From Geothrix edaphica (lineage in GTDB: Bacteria; Acidobacteriota; Holophagae; Holophagales; Holophagaceae), in assembly GCF_030268045.1 (NCBI RefSeq), contig NZ_BSDC01000001.1, positions 1,054,001 through 1,118,000 of the forward strand: 64,000 bases of DNA. Reading direction: 5' to 3'. The notes under the pieces were generated by a model. The model worked only from the letters and a program-made list of their open reading frames with translations, did not search any database and was not told where the DNA came from. Position 1 is the first letter of the stretch. Each line of letters begins with the position of its first letter. A program made the translations under genes and the position numbers. Shown piece by piece: positions 1 through 7,520 of this stretch.

Positions 1-157
1 GGTCGCGGTAGGTGGCTTCTACCCGTGCCAGGGGCTGGGGGCGGTAGAAGGGCGGATCCACCAGCTCCCGGGCGACGGCCCGGGTCTTCCATGCCACGAA
101 TCCCCCCACCGCGAGCAGGGGCAGGGCGGGCAGGAGCACCCAGCGGCGCGCCCTCAC
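1..157 (-). CDS. N-terminal fragment of a membrane-anchored or exported protein, cut by the window edge
   Basis: An open frame starts at a GTG at 157 and runs off the left end of the window, giving 52 residues. It opens with Arg-rich residues followed by a hydrophobic stretch (roughly residues 6-22, LLPALPLLAVGGFVAW), then a Pro-rich part (DPPFYRPQPL). This looks like an uncleaved signal anchor or an N-terminal membrane segment. The start overlaps the stop of the upstream ferredoxin gene by 4 nt (GTGA), which indicates translational coupling. The family cannot be recognised from this fragment. Confidence 0.6.
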   Translation of the reverse strand, partial: MRARRWVLLPALPLLAVGGFVAWKTRAVARELVDPPFYRPQPLARVEATYRD

Positions 158-447
158 CAATAGCCCGTGGTGATCAGGATGGCCGCGGAGGAGTCCACGG
201 CCCGGCACTGGCAGCTGAGCCGCTGATCCGGTCCGGCCGCATTGCGCTCCAGCGTCCGGGACTCGTGGGGACGGGGCGGAGTCAGGTGCGCGGCCCCCTC
301 CAGGACCGTGACCAGGCAGCGGGCGCAGGCCCCCTGACCGGAGCAGGCGGAGGCCACGGGCAGGCCTCCGGCCAGGCAGCGCTCCATCAGGGACCCCCGC
401 CCGCCAAGGACGAGGTCCGCCCGGCGAGTGCGGGCCACCAGCGCCAT
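154..447 (-). CDS. 2Fe-2S ferredoxin-like protein
   Basis: A 97-residue plant-type [2Fe-2S] ferredoxin fold is suggested by the cluster motif C-x5-C-x2-C (ACSGQGACARC, residues 35-45) and a fourth Cys in LSCQCRA near residue 79. Ferredoxins of this type carry electrons to oxygenases, reductases or radical enzymes in the cytoplasm. The partner is not evident. It starts 2 nt after the lipoprotein gene and its stop overlaps the start of the next gene, so it lies inside a leftward operon. The extra Cys beside the fourth ligand is notable. Electron-transfer function is inferred from the motif only. Confidence 0.82.
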   Translation of the reverse strand: MALVARTRRADLVLGGRGSLMERCLAGGLPVASACSGQGACARCLVTVLEGAAHLTPPRPHESRTLERNAAGPDQRLSCQCRAVDSSAAILITTGYW

Positions 448-449
448 CG

Positions 450-875
450 CTACTTGGCGAGCGCCGCGGTCACGCCGGGCAGGCCCTCGGCGGTGGGCAG
501 GGGATCGGGCTTGCCGTAGAGCACGGCATCGAGCTTCTGGACCAGCGTGATCTGGTAGAGGCCCTTGTCCGCCCCCATCTCCAGCTCCCCGAGATCAGGG
601 CTGAAGGTCTCGCGCTGGCTGGTGAGGAAGAACCGGTGCTTGCCCGCGGCGAGGCCCTTCACCACGAGGCTGGTCGCGCCCTTCGGCAGCTGCTGGACGG
701 GGATGCGGGCGCCATCGAGGCTCAATTCGACCGGACCCACCACCTTGCGGGTGAAGCGGAACACGACCGTGCCGGCTGGAACGGGGGTTTTGGGAGTCAG
801 GGGGACCTTGCGGCAGCCCAGGAAGGAGATGGAACCCAGCAGCACCAGGGCGGGAACAAGGGGGTGGAGCTTCAT
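450..875 (-). CDS. Putative lipoprotein of unknown function
   Basis: This is a 141-residue protein. Its N-terminus has a Lys, a hydrophobic stretch and a lipobox-like FLGC ending at residue 21, so it is probably a lipid-anchored envelope protein. The mature part has a short beta-rich domain (VVFRFTRKVVGPVELSLDG, then VKGLAAGKHRFFLTS), reminiscent of small Ig-like or PEGA-type domains. I do not recognise a family. Its start overlaps the stop of the upstream secreted protein gene by 4 nt (ATGA). The -3 position of the lipobox is Phe rather than Leu, so lipidation is likely but not certain. Confidence 0.7.
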   Translation of the reverse strand: MKLHPLVPALVLLGSISFLGCRKVPLTPKTPVPAGTVVFRFTRKVVGPVELSLDGARIPVQQLPKGATSLVVKGLAAGKHRFFLTSQRETFSPDLGELEMGADKGLYQITLVQKLDAVLYGKPDPLPTAEGLPGVTAALAK

Positions 876-1390
876 GAAACCTCCGCAAGCTTTGATGATA
901 TGCGATCAGCGGTCCCGAGGTCTCGGGGCAGCTCGGCCCAGAGGGATCCATGCCAGGTCGCTGTCCTGGGCTTCCGGCCGATGACGCCGGTCAGCGGGCC
1001 TGAGCAGGTCAGCTCCAGCCGTCCCCCGCTGTGGTCCTCCAGCCGCGTGAACCGCACCCGGGTCTTCCCCGTGGCGGCCCAGGAGTCCGGGTAGCCGCCG
1101 GGCCTCTGCCGCACCAGGCGCAGCGTGTAGAGGGTGCCATCCTTGAGAACGACCAGCTCCAGGTCGAAGGCGAGGGCCGGGTCCCGGGGTACCAGGCGAC
1201 CGGTCAGGCGGACCAGGGGCGGCAGGCCCGAACGGGCCGGGATGGAGGCCACGGAGGCGAGCTCCAGGCGCCAGGGGGCCCCGTCGAGGGTGAGGTCTCC
1301 GCCGCCGCGGACCACGACCTCGAGCCCGGGGGCCTGGGCTTGGAGGCTGAAGGCCAGGAAGAGGCAGGGCAGGGCGCGCAGGAAGTTCAT
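872..1390 (-). CDS. Secreted protein of unknown function
   Basis: A 172-residue protein begins with a signal peptide (MNFLRALPCLFLAFSLQAQA, cleavage expected near residue 20). The mature region is beta-rich with alternating hydrophobic residues and no cysteine pair or catalytic motif that I recognise. It is the first gene of the leftward operon that continues with the lipoprotein, the ferredoxin and the partial membrane protein. It is divergent from the cyclophilin gene, with only about 56 nt between the two starts, so both promoters must lie in that gap. Function unknown. Confidence 0.68.
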   Translation of the reverse strand: MNFLRALPCLFLAFSLQAQAPGLEVVVRGGGDLTLDGAPWRLELASVASIPARSGLPPLVRLTGRLVPRDPALAFDLELVVLKDGTLYTLRLVRQRPGGYPDSWAATGKTRVRFTRLEDHSGGRLELTCSGPLTGVIGRKPRTATWHGSLWAELPRDLGTADRISSKLAEVS

Positions 1391-1446
1391 GCTGACTCCG
1401 GGGGGTCCGCCTTCTATTCTGGTGGTTTGACGCAGAGAGGTGAACC

Positions 1447-1914
1447 ATGACGCGCGTGCTCTTCCAGACCGACAAGGGCGACATCAACCTGGAGCTCTTC
1501 CCGAAGGAGGCGCCCGGCACCGTGGCGAACTTCGTGAAGCTCATCGAAGCCGGCTTCTACGACGGCCTGGCCTTCCATCGCGTCATCCCCGATTTCGTCA
1601 TCCAGGGCGGGTGCCCCAACACCAAGCCCGGCGCCTCGGGCATGCCCGGGACGGGCGGTCCCGGCTGGAAGATCAAGTGCGAGACCGCCGGCAACCCCCA
1701 CCAGCACAAGCTGGGCGCCCTCTCCATGGCCCACGCCGGCAAGGACACGGGCGGCAGCCAGTTCTTCGTGGTGAACGGCGATCGCCGCAACGTCCAGCAC
1801 CTCGATGGCGTACACACGGTCTTCGGCCAGTGCGTGTCCGATGCGGACATCAAGGTGGTCCAGGCCATCAAGGCCAACGACCGCATCCTCAAGGCCACGG
1901 TCACTGAGGCCTGA
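1447..1914 (+). CDS. ppiB: Cyclophilin-type peptidyl-prolyl cis-trans isomerase
   Basis: This 155-residue single-domain cyclophilin has no signal peptide, so it acts in the cytoplasm, where it catalyses cis/trans isomerisation of X-Pro bonds during folding. The core motif [13 protein letters not shown] (residues 43-55) carries the catalytic Arg and Phe. The second hallmark, GSQFFV, is near residue 100, followed by [12 protein letters not shown]. The length matches the short bacterial PpiB group. An AGAGGTG motif precedes the ATG. A perfect 16-bp hairpin follows the stop, so the gene is probably monocistronic. Confidence 0.93.
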   Translation: MTRVLFQTDKGDINLELFPKEAPGTVANFVKLIEAGFYDGLAFHRVIPDFVIQGGCPNTKPGASGMPGTGGPGWKIKCETAGNPHQHKLGALSMAHAGKDTGGSQFFVVNGDRRNVQHLDGVHTVFGQCVSDADIKVVQAIKANDRILKATVTEA

Positions 1915-1931
1915 TTTTGGCTTTCCACAGG

Positions 1932-1966
1932 CGCAGAATCGGGCGGCAAAGCCGCCCGATTCTGCG
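1932..1966 (+). terminator. Perfect GC-rich hairpin downstream of ppiB
   Basis: The 16-nt arms at 1932-1947 and 1951-1966 are exact reverse complements around an AAA loop. It starts 18 nt after the cyclophilin stop and ends 21 nt before tag. There is no T-run, so it may be a U-less intrinsic terminator or an mRNA-stabilising stem. Confidence 0.65.
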
Positions 1967-1987
1967 TAGAGAAGGGCGGGTGGGGAC

Positions 1988-2557
1988 ATGAAAGACCGCT
2001 GTGGCTGGTGCGGGACGGATCCGCTGTATGTGGCCTACCACGACGAGGAATGGGGCGTCCCCCAGCACGACGACCGGCGCCTCTTCGAGAAGCTGGTGCT
2101 GGAAGGGGCCCAGGCCGGGCTCAGCTGGATCACCATCCTCCGGAAGCGCGAGGCCTACCGGAGGCTTTTCCACGGGTTCGATCCCGCGAGGGTCGCGGCG
2201 ATGACGGACGGGGAGCTGGAGGCCGCCCTCCAGGACCCGGGCATCGTGCGGAACCGCCTGAAGGTGTTCTCGGCCCGGAAGAACGCCGGCGCCTTCCTGG
2301 CGGTGCAGAGGGAATTCGGCAGCTTCGACGCCTTCCTGTGGGCCTTCGTGGGCGGGGCGCCGAAGGTGAACCACCCGCGGACGCTGGCGGAGGTTCCGGC
2401 CGTGTCCCCGGAGGCCGAGGCCCTGAGCAAGGCGCTCAAGAAGCGGGGCTTCACCTTCGTGGGGCCGACCATCATGTACGCCTACCTGCAGTCCCTGGGC
2501 CTGGTGGATGACCACGTGGCCACCTGCTGGAAGCGCCAGGGGCCTGACTCGCTGTAG
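1988..2557 (+). CDS. tag: DNA-3-methyladenine glycosylase I
   Basis: This 189-residue enzyme removes 3-methyladenine from alkylated DNA, the first step of base excision repair. The family's zinc-snap residues are all present: C5 and H18 at the N-terminus (CGWCGTDP..YHDEEWG) and H176 and C180 at the C-terminus (DDHVATCW). The core GLSWITILRKREAYRRLF and the length match the Tag family. It precedes metG on the same strand by 21 nt and may be cotranscribed with it. The AP endonuclease gene xthA lies about 2.6 kb downstream in the same run of genes, which would complete the repair step. Confidence 0.96.
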   Translation: MKDRCGWCGTDPLYVAYHDEEWGVPQHDDRRLFEKLVLEGAQAGLSWITILRKREAYRRLFHGFDPARVAAMTDGELEAALQDPGIVRNRLKVFSARKNAGAFLAVQREFGSFDAFLWAFVGGAPKVNHPRTLAEVPAVSPEAEALSKALKKRGFTFVGPTIMYAYLQSLGLVDDHVATCWKRQGPDSL

Positions 2558-2578
2558 ACTGGAAGGCTCGGAGCCCCC

Positions 2579-4480
2579 GTGTCCAAGCCCTTCTACATCA
2601 CCACGCCCATCTACTACGTCAACGACCGCCCCCACATCGGCCACACCTACACCACGGTGCTGGCGGATGTGATCGCCCGGTTCCATCGCATGCGCGGCGA
2701 AGAGGTGTATTTCCTGACGGGTACGGACGAGCACGGCCAGAAGGTGGAGAAGGCCGCCGCGGCCCGGGGCATCACGCCCAAGCAGCTGGCGGACGAAGTG
2801 GTGGCCAACTACACGGACCTCTGGCAGCGCATGGGCATGACCCACTTCCGCTTCATCCGCACCACGGACGAGGACCACAAGGCCCAGGTGCAGCGGCTGT
2901 TCAAGCGCCTGCTGGACAAGGGCGACATCTACAAGGCCACTTACAAGGGGCTCTATTCCGTCAGCGACGAGGCCTACGTCACGGAGACCCAGGCCAAGGA
3001 GCTGCAGGCCCAGGGCCTCGCGCACCAGCTGGTGGAGCTGGAGGAGGAGACCTACTTCTTCCGCCTCAGCGCCTACCAGGACCGCCTGCTGAAGTACTAC
3101 GAAGAGCATCCCGAGTTCGTCCAGCCGGACTTCCGCTTCAACGAAGTGAAACGCTTCGTGGAGGGCGGTCTCCAGGACCTCTCCATCAGCCGCACCAGCA
3201 TCAGCTGGGGCATCCCGGTCCCCGGCGACGAGAAGCACGTCATCTATGTGTGGTTCGACGCGCTGCTGAACTACCTCACGGGCTGCCCGGCCAACACGTG
3301 GCCGCCGGACCTCCAGCTCGTGGGCAAGGACATCCTGCGCTTCCACGCCGTGTACTGGCCCGCCTTCCTCATGGCGGCGGGCATGTTCCAGCCCACCACC
3401 ATCCTGGCCCACGGCTGGTGGCTCATGGGTGAGGACAAGATGTCCAAGAGCAAGGGCAACGTGGTGCGCCCGGACACGCTCCTGCGCTTCGGCAACGATG
3501 CCCTGCGCTTCTACTTCATGCGCGACATGCAGGTGGGCCACGATCGCGGCTTCAGCTACGAGGGCTTCATGGATCGGCTCAACGCCGACCTGGCCAACGG
3601 CCTGGGCAACCTGGCCTCCCGCACCCTCAGCATGATCCAGCGCTACCGGGGCGGCGTGGTGCCCATGCCCACGGTCATGGATGAGCTCGACTGCGAGATG
3701 GCCCAGCAGCTCCTCGCCGTCTTCCCCGAGTATCTGGAACAGGCGCGGGCGAACAATTTCCACGGCGCCCTGGACACCCTGTGGACCTACCTGCGGGCCC
3801 TGGATGGCTACATCGTCAAGGCCGAGCCCTGGAAGCTGGCCAAGGATCCCGCCAAGGACCCCAAGCTGGATGCCGTGCTGGCCATCCTCTACCGGGCCCT
3901 GCGCGCCACGGCCCTGCTGGTGGTCCCCGTGATGCCCGAGCTGGCCCAGACCCTCTGGGAAAGCCTGGGACACACCACCAAGGTCGCGGATCGCACCTTC
4001 CACGGCTTCGCCCTGGACGGCCCCGCCATCGGACCCATCGGCGAACCCAAACCCCTGTTCCAGCGCATCGACAAGGAGAAGGAAATGAGCGAACTCGAGG
4101 CTTCCGCAGCACCGGCGGAAGTGAAGCCCACCTTGGATATCCCTGGAATCCGGGAGACTGTGGACGCGGACACCTTCTTCAAGGTGGACCTGCGCGTGGG
4201 GAAGATCCTCGAGGCCGAGCGCGTGCCCAAGAGCGACAAGCTCATCAAGATGAAGGTCGACATCGGCCTGGAGCAGCGCACCATCGTGGGCGGCATCGGC
4301 AAGGCCTACGAGCCCGCCGATCTGCTGAACCGCCTGGTAGTGGTGGTGGCGAACCTCGCCCCCCGCAAGCTCATGGGCGTCGAGAGCCACGGCATGCTGC
4401 TGGCCGCCAGCGACAACGCCAGCAAGCCCTATCTCGTGGCTCCACCTGAGGATGCCCAGCCCGGGTTCCTGGTGAAGTGA
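2579..4480 (+). CDS. metG: Methionine-tRNA ligase with C-terminal tRNA-binding domain
   Basis: This 633-residue class I synthetase charges tRNA-Met. It starts at a GTG. The HIGH signature is at residues 19-22 (RPHIGHTYT) and the KMSKS loop at 287-291. The connective peptide lacks the usual paired zinc cysteines: the expected CxxC region reads YSVSDEAYVTETQ, so it belongs to a zinc-poor subclass. Residues from about 525 form an OB-fold EMAPII-like tRNA-binding domain (VDLRVGKILEAERV, GIGKAYEP, LMGVESHGMLLAA), which dimerises MetRS in many bacteria. A short acidic linker precedes it. The stop overlaps the start of the next gene. Confidence 0.97.
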   Translation: MSKPFYITTPIYYVNDRPHIGHTYTTVLADVIARFHRMRGEEVYFLTGTDEHGQKVEKAAAARGITPKQLADEVVANYTDLWQRMGMTHFRFIRTTDEDHKAQVQRLFKRLLDKGDIYKATYKGLYSVSDEAYVTETQAKELQAQGLAHQLVELEEETYFFRLSAYQDRLLKYYEEHPEFVQPDFRFNEVKRFVEGGLQDLSISRTSISWGIPVPGDEKHVIYVWFDALLNYLTGCPANTWPPDLQLVGKDILRFHAVYWPAFLMAAGMFQPTTILAHGWWLMGEDKMSKSKGNVVRPDTLLRFGNDALRFYFMRDMQVGHDRGFSYEGFMDRLNADLANGLGNLASRTLSMIQRYRGGVVPMPTVMDELDCEMAQQLLAVFPEYLEQARANNFHGALDTLWTYLRALDGYIVKAEPWKLAKDPAKDPKLDAVLAILYRALRATALLVVPVMPELAQTLWESLGHTTKVADRTFHGFALDGPAIGPIGEPKPLFQRIDKEKEMSELEASAAPAEVKPTLDIPGIRETVDADTFFKVDLRVGKILEAERVPKSDKLIKMKVDIGLEQRTIVGGIGKAYEPADLLNRLVVVVANLAPRKLMGVESHGMLLAASDNASKPYLVAPPEDAQPGFLVK

Positions 4481-4818
4481 AACAGCCCGTCTTCACCTTC
4501 GAGGCCGAGCTCCTCACCGATGCCCCCTACGAGCACATCGCCGGGCGGCTGCGGCGGGAGTCGCCGGCGGCGTTCAAGAGCCTGGGTTCCCTCAAGGTGT
4601 GGGCGCCACCCGAGGAAGGTGCAGAGCTCATGGTTCTGCGCTGGGCCCGGACGGTGGGCGGGGCGACCGAATCCGGAGTCCTGACCCTCGCCCCGAATCC
4701 CAAGGGTGCCCATCTCCGCCTTGAGGGCCGCATGAAGGGCTGGTCGGCCTTCATGCTGTTCGGTCTGCTGCGCTGGCGGACGGATCGCCTGCTGGATCGG
4801 TTCGTGGAGGAACTGTGA
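4477..4818 (+). CDS. Conserved hypothetical protein, 113 residues
   Basis: A small protein starts at a GTG that overlaps the metG stop by 4 nt (GTGA) and ends overlapping the next GTG start, so it is translationally coupled on both sides. It has alternating beta strands and a C-terminal amphipathic helix (RWRTDRLLDRFVEEL), the general pattern of SRPBCC/START-like ligand-binding proteins. I see no decisive motif, so the fold is a guess. No signal peptide is present. Real coding is supported by the tight overlaps. Confidence 0.72.
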   Translation: MKQPVFTFEAELLTDAPYEHIAGRLRRESPAAFKSLGSLKVWAPPEEGAELMVLRWARTVGGATESGVLTLAPNPKGAHLRLEGRMKGWSAFMLFGLLRWRTDRLLDRFVEEL

Positions 4819-5156
4819 AGCCCGTGCTCTGGATGAAGTCGAGCTGCACCACCTGCCGCAACACCAAGGCGAAGCTGGCGGAGCTGGGTATCGAGGTGGA
4901 GGTTCGCGACTACTTCAGGAAGCCGCTGGAAGCCGCGGAGCTGGAGCGCCTGCTGCCCGCGGACCCCACGCCCATGCTGGGGACGAAGAGCCCCAAGTAC
5001 AGGGAACTCGGCCTGAAGGACCGCCAGCTGTCCAAGGCCGAGGCCGTCGCCCTCATGGTTGGGGACAACAACCTGCTCAAGCGCCCCATCCTCGTGCATC
5101 CCAGGGGCACAGTCATTGGTTTCGATCCGGAAGCTTATGCGAGACTGGTCCGCTGA
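4815..5156 (+). CDS. ArsC/Spx-family thioredoxin-fold protein
   Basis: This 113-residue thioredoxin-fold protein carries the CxxC motif C11-T-T-C14, then RDYFRKPLEAAELERLL and the cis-Pro-like LLKRPILVHPRG segment typical of the ArsC/Spx/YffB superfamily. Members are glutathione- or thioredoxin-linked arsenate reductases or transcriptional redox regulators. The CxxC pair fits a redox role better than the single-Cys ArsC type. The GTG start overlaps the upstream stop. True arsenate reductase activity cannot be claimed, because no ars genes are nearby. Confidence 0.85.
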   Translation: MKPVLWMKSSCTTCRNTKAKLAELGIEVEVRDYFRKPLEAAELERLLPADPTPMLGTKSPKYRELGLKDRQLSKAEAVALMVGDNNLLKRPILVHPRGTVIGFDPEAYARLVR

Positions 5157-5166
5157 AGGAGGATGC

Positions 5167-5943
5167 ATGCGCTTCTACAGCTGGAACGTGAATGGCTTCC
5201 GGTCGGTCCTGAAGAAGGGGTTCATGGACTGGCTGGAGGAGACGGAACCGGACGTGCTCTCCCTCCAGGAGATCCGCTGCGAGTGGGAGGAGGCGGACCT
5301 GGGCGTCCGCCGCCAGATCGAGAGCGCCTACGACGTGTGCTGGTTCCCCGCCACCAGCAAGAAGGGCTACGCGGGGGCCGCCACCTTTGCCAAGAAGGAG
5401 CTGGGCTTCACCCATGCCAAGGGCCTGGGGGTCGACGGCTACGACGCCGAGGGCCGCATGATCGTCTCGCGGAGGGACAAGCTCGTCTTCATCGGCGGCT
5501 ACTTCCCGAACGCCTCCCAGGGGCTCGTGCGCCTGCCGTTCAAGCGCCAGTTCGCCAGGGATCTCGCCGCCTTGGTGATGAAGCACCACGCTGCTGGCGA
5601 TCAGGTGATCCTCACCGGCGACATGAACGTGGCTCCGGAGGAGATCGATCTCGCCCGGCCCAAGGACAACGTCAAGAATCCCGGCTTCACCCCCGAGGAG
5701 CGCGAGGACTTCAAGCTCTACCTGGGTGCGGGACTGGTGGACGTGCTGCGCGAACGGAACCCTGCGGTGCCCGGCCTCTACACCTGGTGGACGGCCCGGG
5801 GCGGCGCCCGGGAGCGGAACGTGGGCTGGAGGATCGACCTGTTCCTCGCCAGCCGGACACTGCTTGACCGCGTGAAGGACACCCGCATCCACGCCGAGGT
5901 CCTGGGCTCCGACCACTGCCCCATCAGCCTTGAGCTGCTTTGA
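5167..5943 (+). CDS. xthA: Exodeoxyribonuclease III / AP endonuclease
   Basis: This 258-residue enzyme cleaves DNA at abasic sites and has 3'-5' exonuclease activity. The start at 5167 is chosen because AGGAGG lies just upstream and the protein then begins MRFYSWNVNGFRS, the family's standard N-terminus. Further motifs are LSLQEIRC (metal-binding Glu), GYFPN, TGDMNVAPEEIDLARP (Asp/Asn pair) and the C-terminal GSDHCPISLEL with the catalytic Asp-His. It lies 10 nt after the ArsC-like gene and is closed by a strong terminator. Confidence 0.96.
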   Translation: MRFYSWNVNGFRSVLKKGFMDWLEETEPDVLSLQEIRCEWEEADLGVRRQIESAYDVCWFPATSKKGYAGAATFAKKELGFTHAKGLGVDGYDAEGRMIVSRRDKLVFIGGYFPNASQGLVRLPFKRQFARDLAALVMKHHAAGDQVILTGDMNVAPEEIDLARPKDNVKNPGFTPEEREDFKLYLGAGLVDVLRERNPAVPGLYTWWTARGGARERNVGWRIDLFLASRTLLDRVKDTRIHAEVLGSDHCPISLELL

Positions 5944-5954
5944 TTTTTCCCCGG

Positions 5955-5998
5955 CACCAAAAGAAGAGGGCCCCGGTCGGGGCCCTCTTCTTTTGGTG
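5955..5998. terminator. Bidirectional intrinsic terminator between xthA and a TPR protein gene
   Basis: Arms 5955-5974 and 5979-5998 are perfect 20-bp reverse complements with a 4-nt loop. The outer part is A-rich on the left and T-rich on the right (TCTTCTTTT), so it can terminate transcription from both convergent genes. Confidence 0.9.
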
Positions 5999-6005
5999 AC
6001 AATGC

Positions 6006-7028
6006 CTACTTGATGCGCTTCAGGGACGGATCCTTCAGCATCTCGCGGGCGGTGGCGGCATTCTTGCCGGTGGGGGCGAGCTCGATGTATTTCTCGAGGT
6101 GGGTCTTGGTGCCCTTCAGGTTGTTCTCGCCGAACTCGACCATGGCCAGCAGGTAGTGGGCCTCGGCGTACTTGGGATCCACCTCCAGGGCCTTCAGCAG
6201 GTGGGTCTTCGCCTCCTTGGTCCGGCCGCCATTGAAGGCCTCGACGCCCTTGTTGTAGATCACGTCGGGGTTGGGCCCCTGGATGGCCTCCAGCATGGCG
6301 GTGTACTTCTGCTCGGCGGCCGCGTCGGCCTTGGCCTTGCTGGTCTCGATGAGCCCGGCGATCACGCGCTCGTCCTTGGGGTTCCGCTCGAGGGCCTTGA
6401 GGAGATAGGGCTCGGCCTCCTCCTTCTTCGTGCCGGCCTGGGCGATGCAGATGCCCAGCACCCGCTCGATCTTGAGGAGCTCGGGCGCCAGTTCCGCCTT
6501 GGCCGCGTCGTCCTTGAGCTTGGTCAGGGCCTCGGTCAGGGTCTTGTAGGCCTTGTCCACGTGCGGAAGGGCCTCTTGGTAATTGCCTTCGTTGTAGAGC
6601 GGAATCGCGGCATTGAAAGCATCGCGGCCCTCAGCATCAAGGGCGGCGCCGGAATCTGCAGCGACGGCGGCTGGTCCCGCAGCGGCCAGGCTCGCAGCTC
6701 GGGCCTGTTCTGCGGTCAAGAGCGTGATGTTCTTCATCAACACATCGCCCAGGGGAATCTTGACCATCTCCTTGGAGTCTGCGTAGCCTGCGGCGCTCAC
6801 CGTGAGCTCAAATTCCTTGGGATCAAGCCCCACCTGAAGGAAATTCCCCTTCTTGTCGGTCACGAGCTCCTTGATCCAGGCGAGATCGAGGCGTTTCAGG
6901 ACGACCTTGGCCCCGATGATGGGTTGGCCCTCCTTGGATTGCACCCGACCGCTGATACGACCTGTGGTATCGGCATACAAAGACAGACAGGCGGCCGGGA
7001 TGAGGATCGAAGAGATGAGGCGTCGCAT
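6006..7028 (-). CDS. Secreted TPR protein with a carboxypeptidase-regulatory-like domain
   Basis: This 340-residue exported protein has a signal peptide (MRRLISSILIPAACLSLYA). Residues about 22-110 form a carboxypeptidase-regulatory-like beta sandwich (GRISGRVQSKEGQPIIGAKVVL), then an Ala-rich linker, then TPR helices to the end (GVEAFNGGRTKEAKTHLLKALEVDP). The start at 7028 is preferred because GGAGGA sits 7 nt upstream. An in-frame ATG 21 nt earlier lacks a ribosome site. The combination suggests an envelope scaffold or assembly factor. No specific function is known to me. Confidence 0.85.
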   Translation of the reverse strand: MRRLISSILIPAACLSLYADTTGRISGRVQSKEGQPIIGAKVVLKRLDLAWIKELVTDKKGNFLQVGLDPKEFELTVSAAGYADSKEMVKIPLGDVLMKNITLLTAEQARAASLAAAGPAAVAADSGAALDAEGRDAFNAAIPLYNEGNYQEALPHVDKAYKTLTEALTKLKDDAAKAELAPELLKIERVLGICIAQAGTKKEEAEPYLLKALERNPKDERVIAGLIETSKAKADAAAEQKYTAMLEAIQGPNPDVIYNKGVEAFNGGRTKEAKTHLLKALEVDPKYAEAHYLLAMVEFGENNLKGTKTHLEKYIELAPTGKNAATAREMLKDPSLKRIK

Positions 7029-7215
7029 GGGGGCTTCCTCCAAACCCATCTATCGTTCCACAGGGCTGCTTGCGCGCCGAGTGCTTTTCGTCAAAAAGGC
7101 GCCTTGCCGGTCTCCCGTTCCTCCGCGAGGCCTGGTGTGGCCGGCCGGATGCAGGAAAATTCGGCCTGTGGTAGGCTTCCGGGCAGACAAGTCCTGAAAG
7201 TGTTCGAGGTAGTCC

Positions 7216-7503
7216 ATGAATCCAGCGGTGCCGGAAGCCTCCTTGACCGCCCTGATGCATCTTCTGGCGGAGCAAGCGCTTATGGCCCTGGGCGTGCCCC
7301 ACCCGATGATGAAGGAAGTCCCGCCAGCAAACCCCACGGTGGCGCGGTTTTATGTGGACCTCCTCGGGGTGCTCAAAGAGAAGACCGAAGGTTCCCGGGA
7401 CGAGGCGGAGACGCGCCAGCTGGAGGATCTCCTGTATGGCCTCCGCATGAGGCTGATGGACCTGAAACCGGCCGCGGATGTTCCAGCAGGCCCCAAGTCA
7501 TGA
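7216..7503 (+). CDS. DUF1844 family protein
   Basis: This 95-residue cytoplasmic helical protein matches the DUF1844 pattern: LMHLLAEQALMALGV, then NPTVARFYVDLLGVLKEKTEG and a C-terminal LEDLLYGLRMRLMDL. The family's function is unknown. Its stop overlaps the ATG at 7500 of the next frame, and the downstream TPR gene follows directly, so the two are coupled. The 187 nt upstream separates it from a divergent secreted TPR gene and must hold both promoters. Confidence 0.85.
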   Translation: MNPAVPEASLTALMHLLAEQALMALGVPHPMMKEVPPANPTVARFYVDLLGVLKEKTEGSRDEAETRQLEDLLYGLRMRLMDLKPAADVPAGPKS

Positions 7504-7520
7504 ATCGCGGAAGGAAGGCC

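Noticed and set aside
1901..4390. Long minus-strand ORF (829 codons) opposite tag and metG
   Set aside because: It is a frame opposite two clear genes; its sequence is His/Gly/Leu-rich without domains, as usual for antisense frames in GC-rich DNA.
6099..7500. Extended plus-strand frame upstream of the TPR/zinc-ribbon gene
   Set aside because: It runs antisense through the secreted TPR gene and across the DUF1844 gene; the real start has a ribosome site at 7521.
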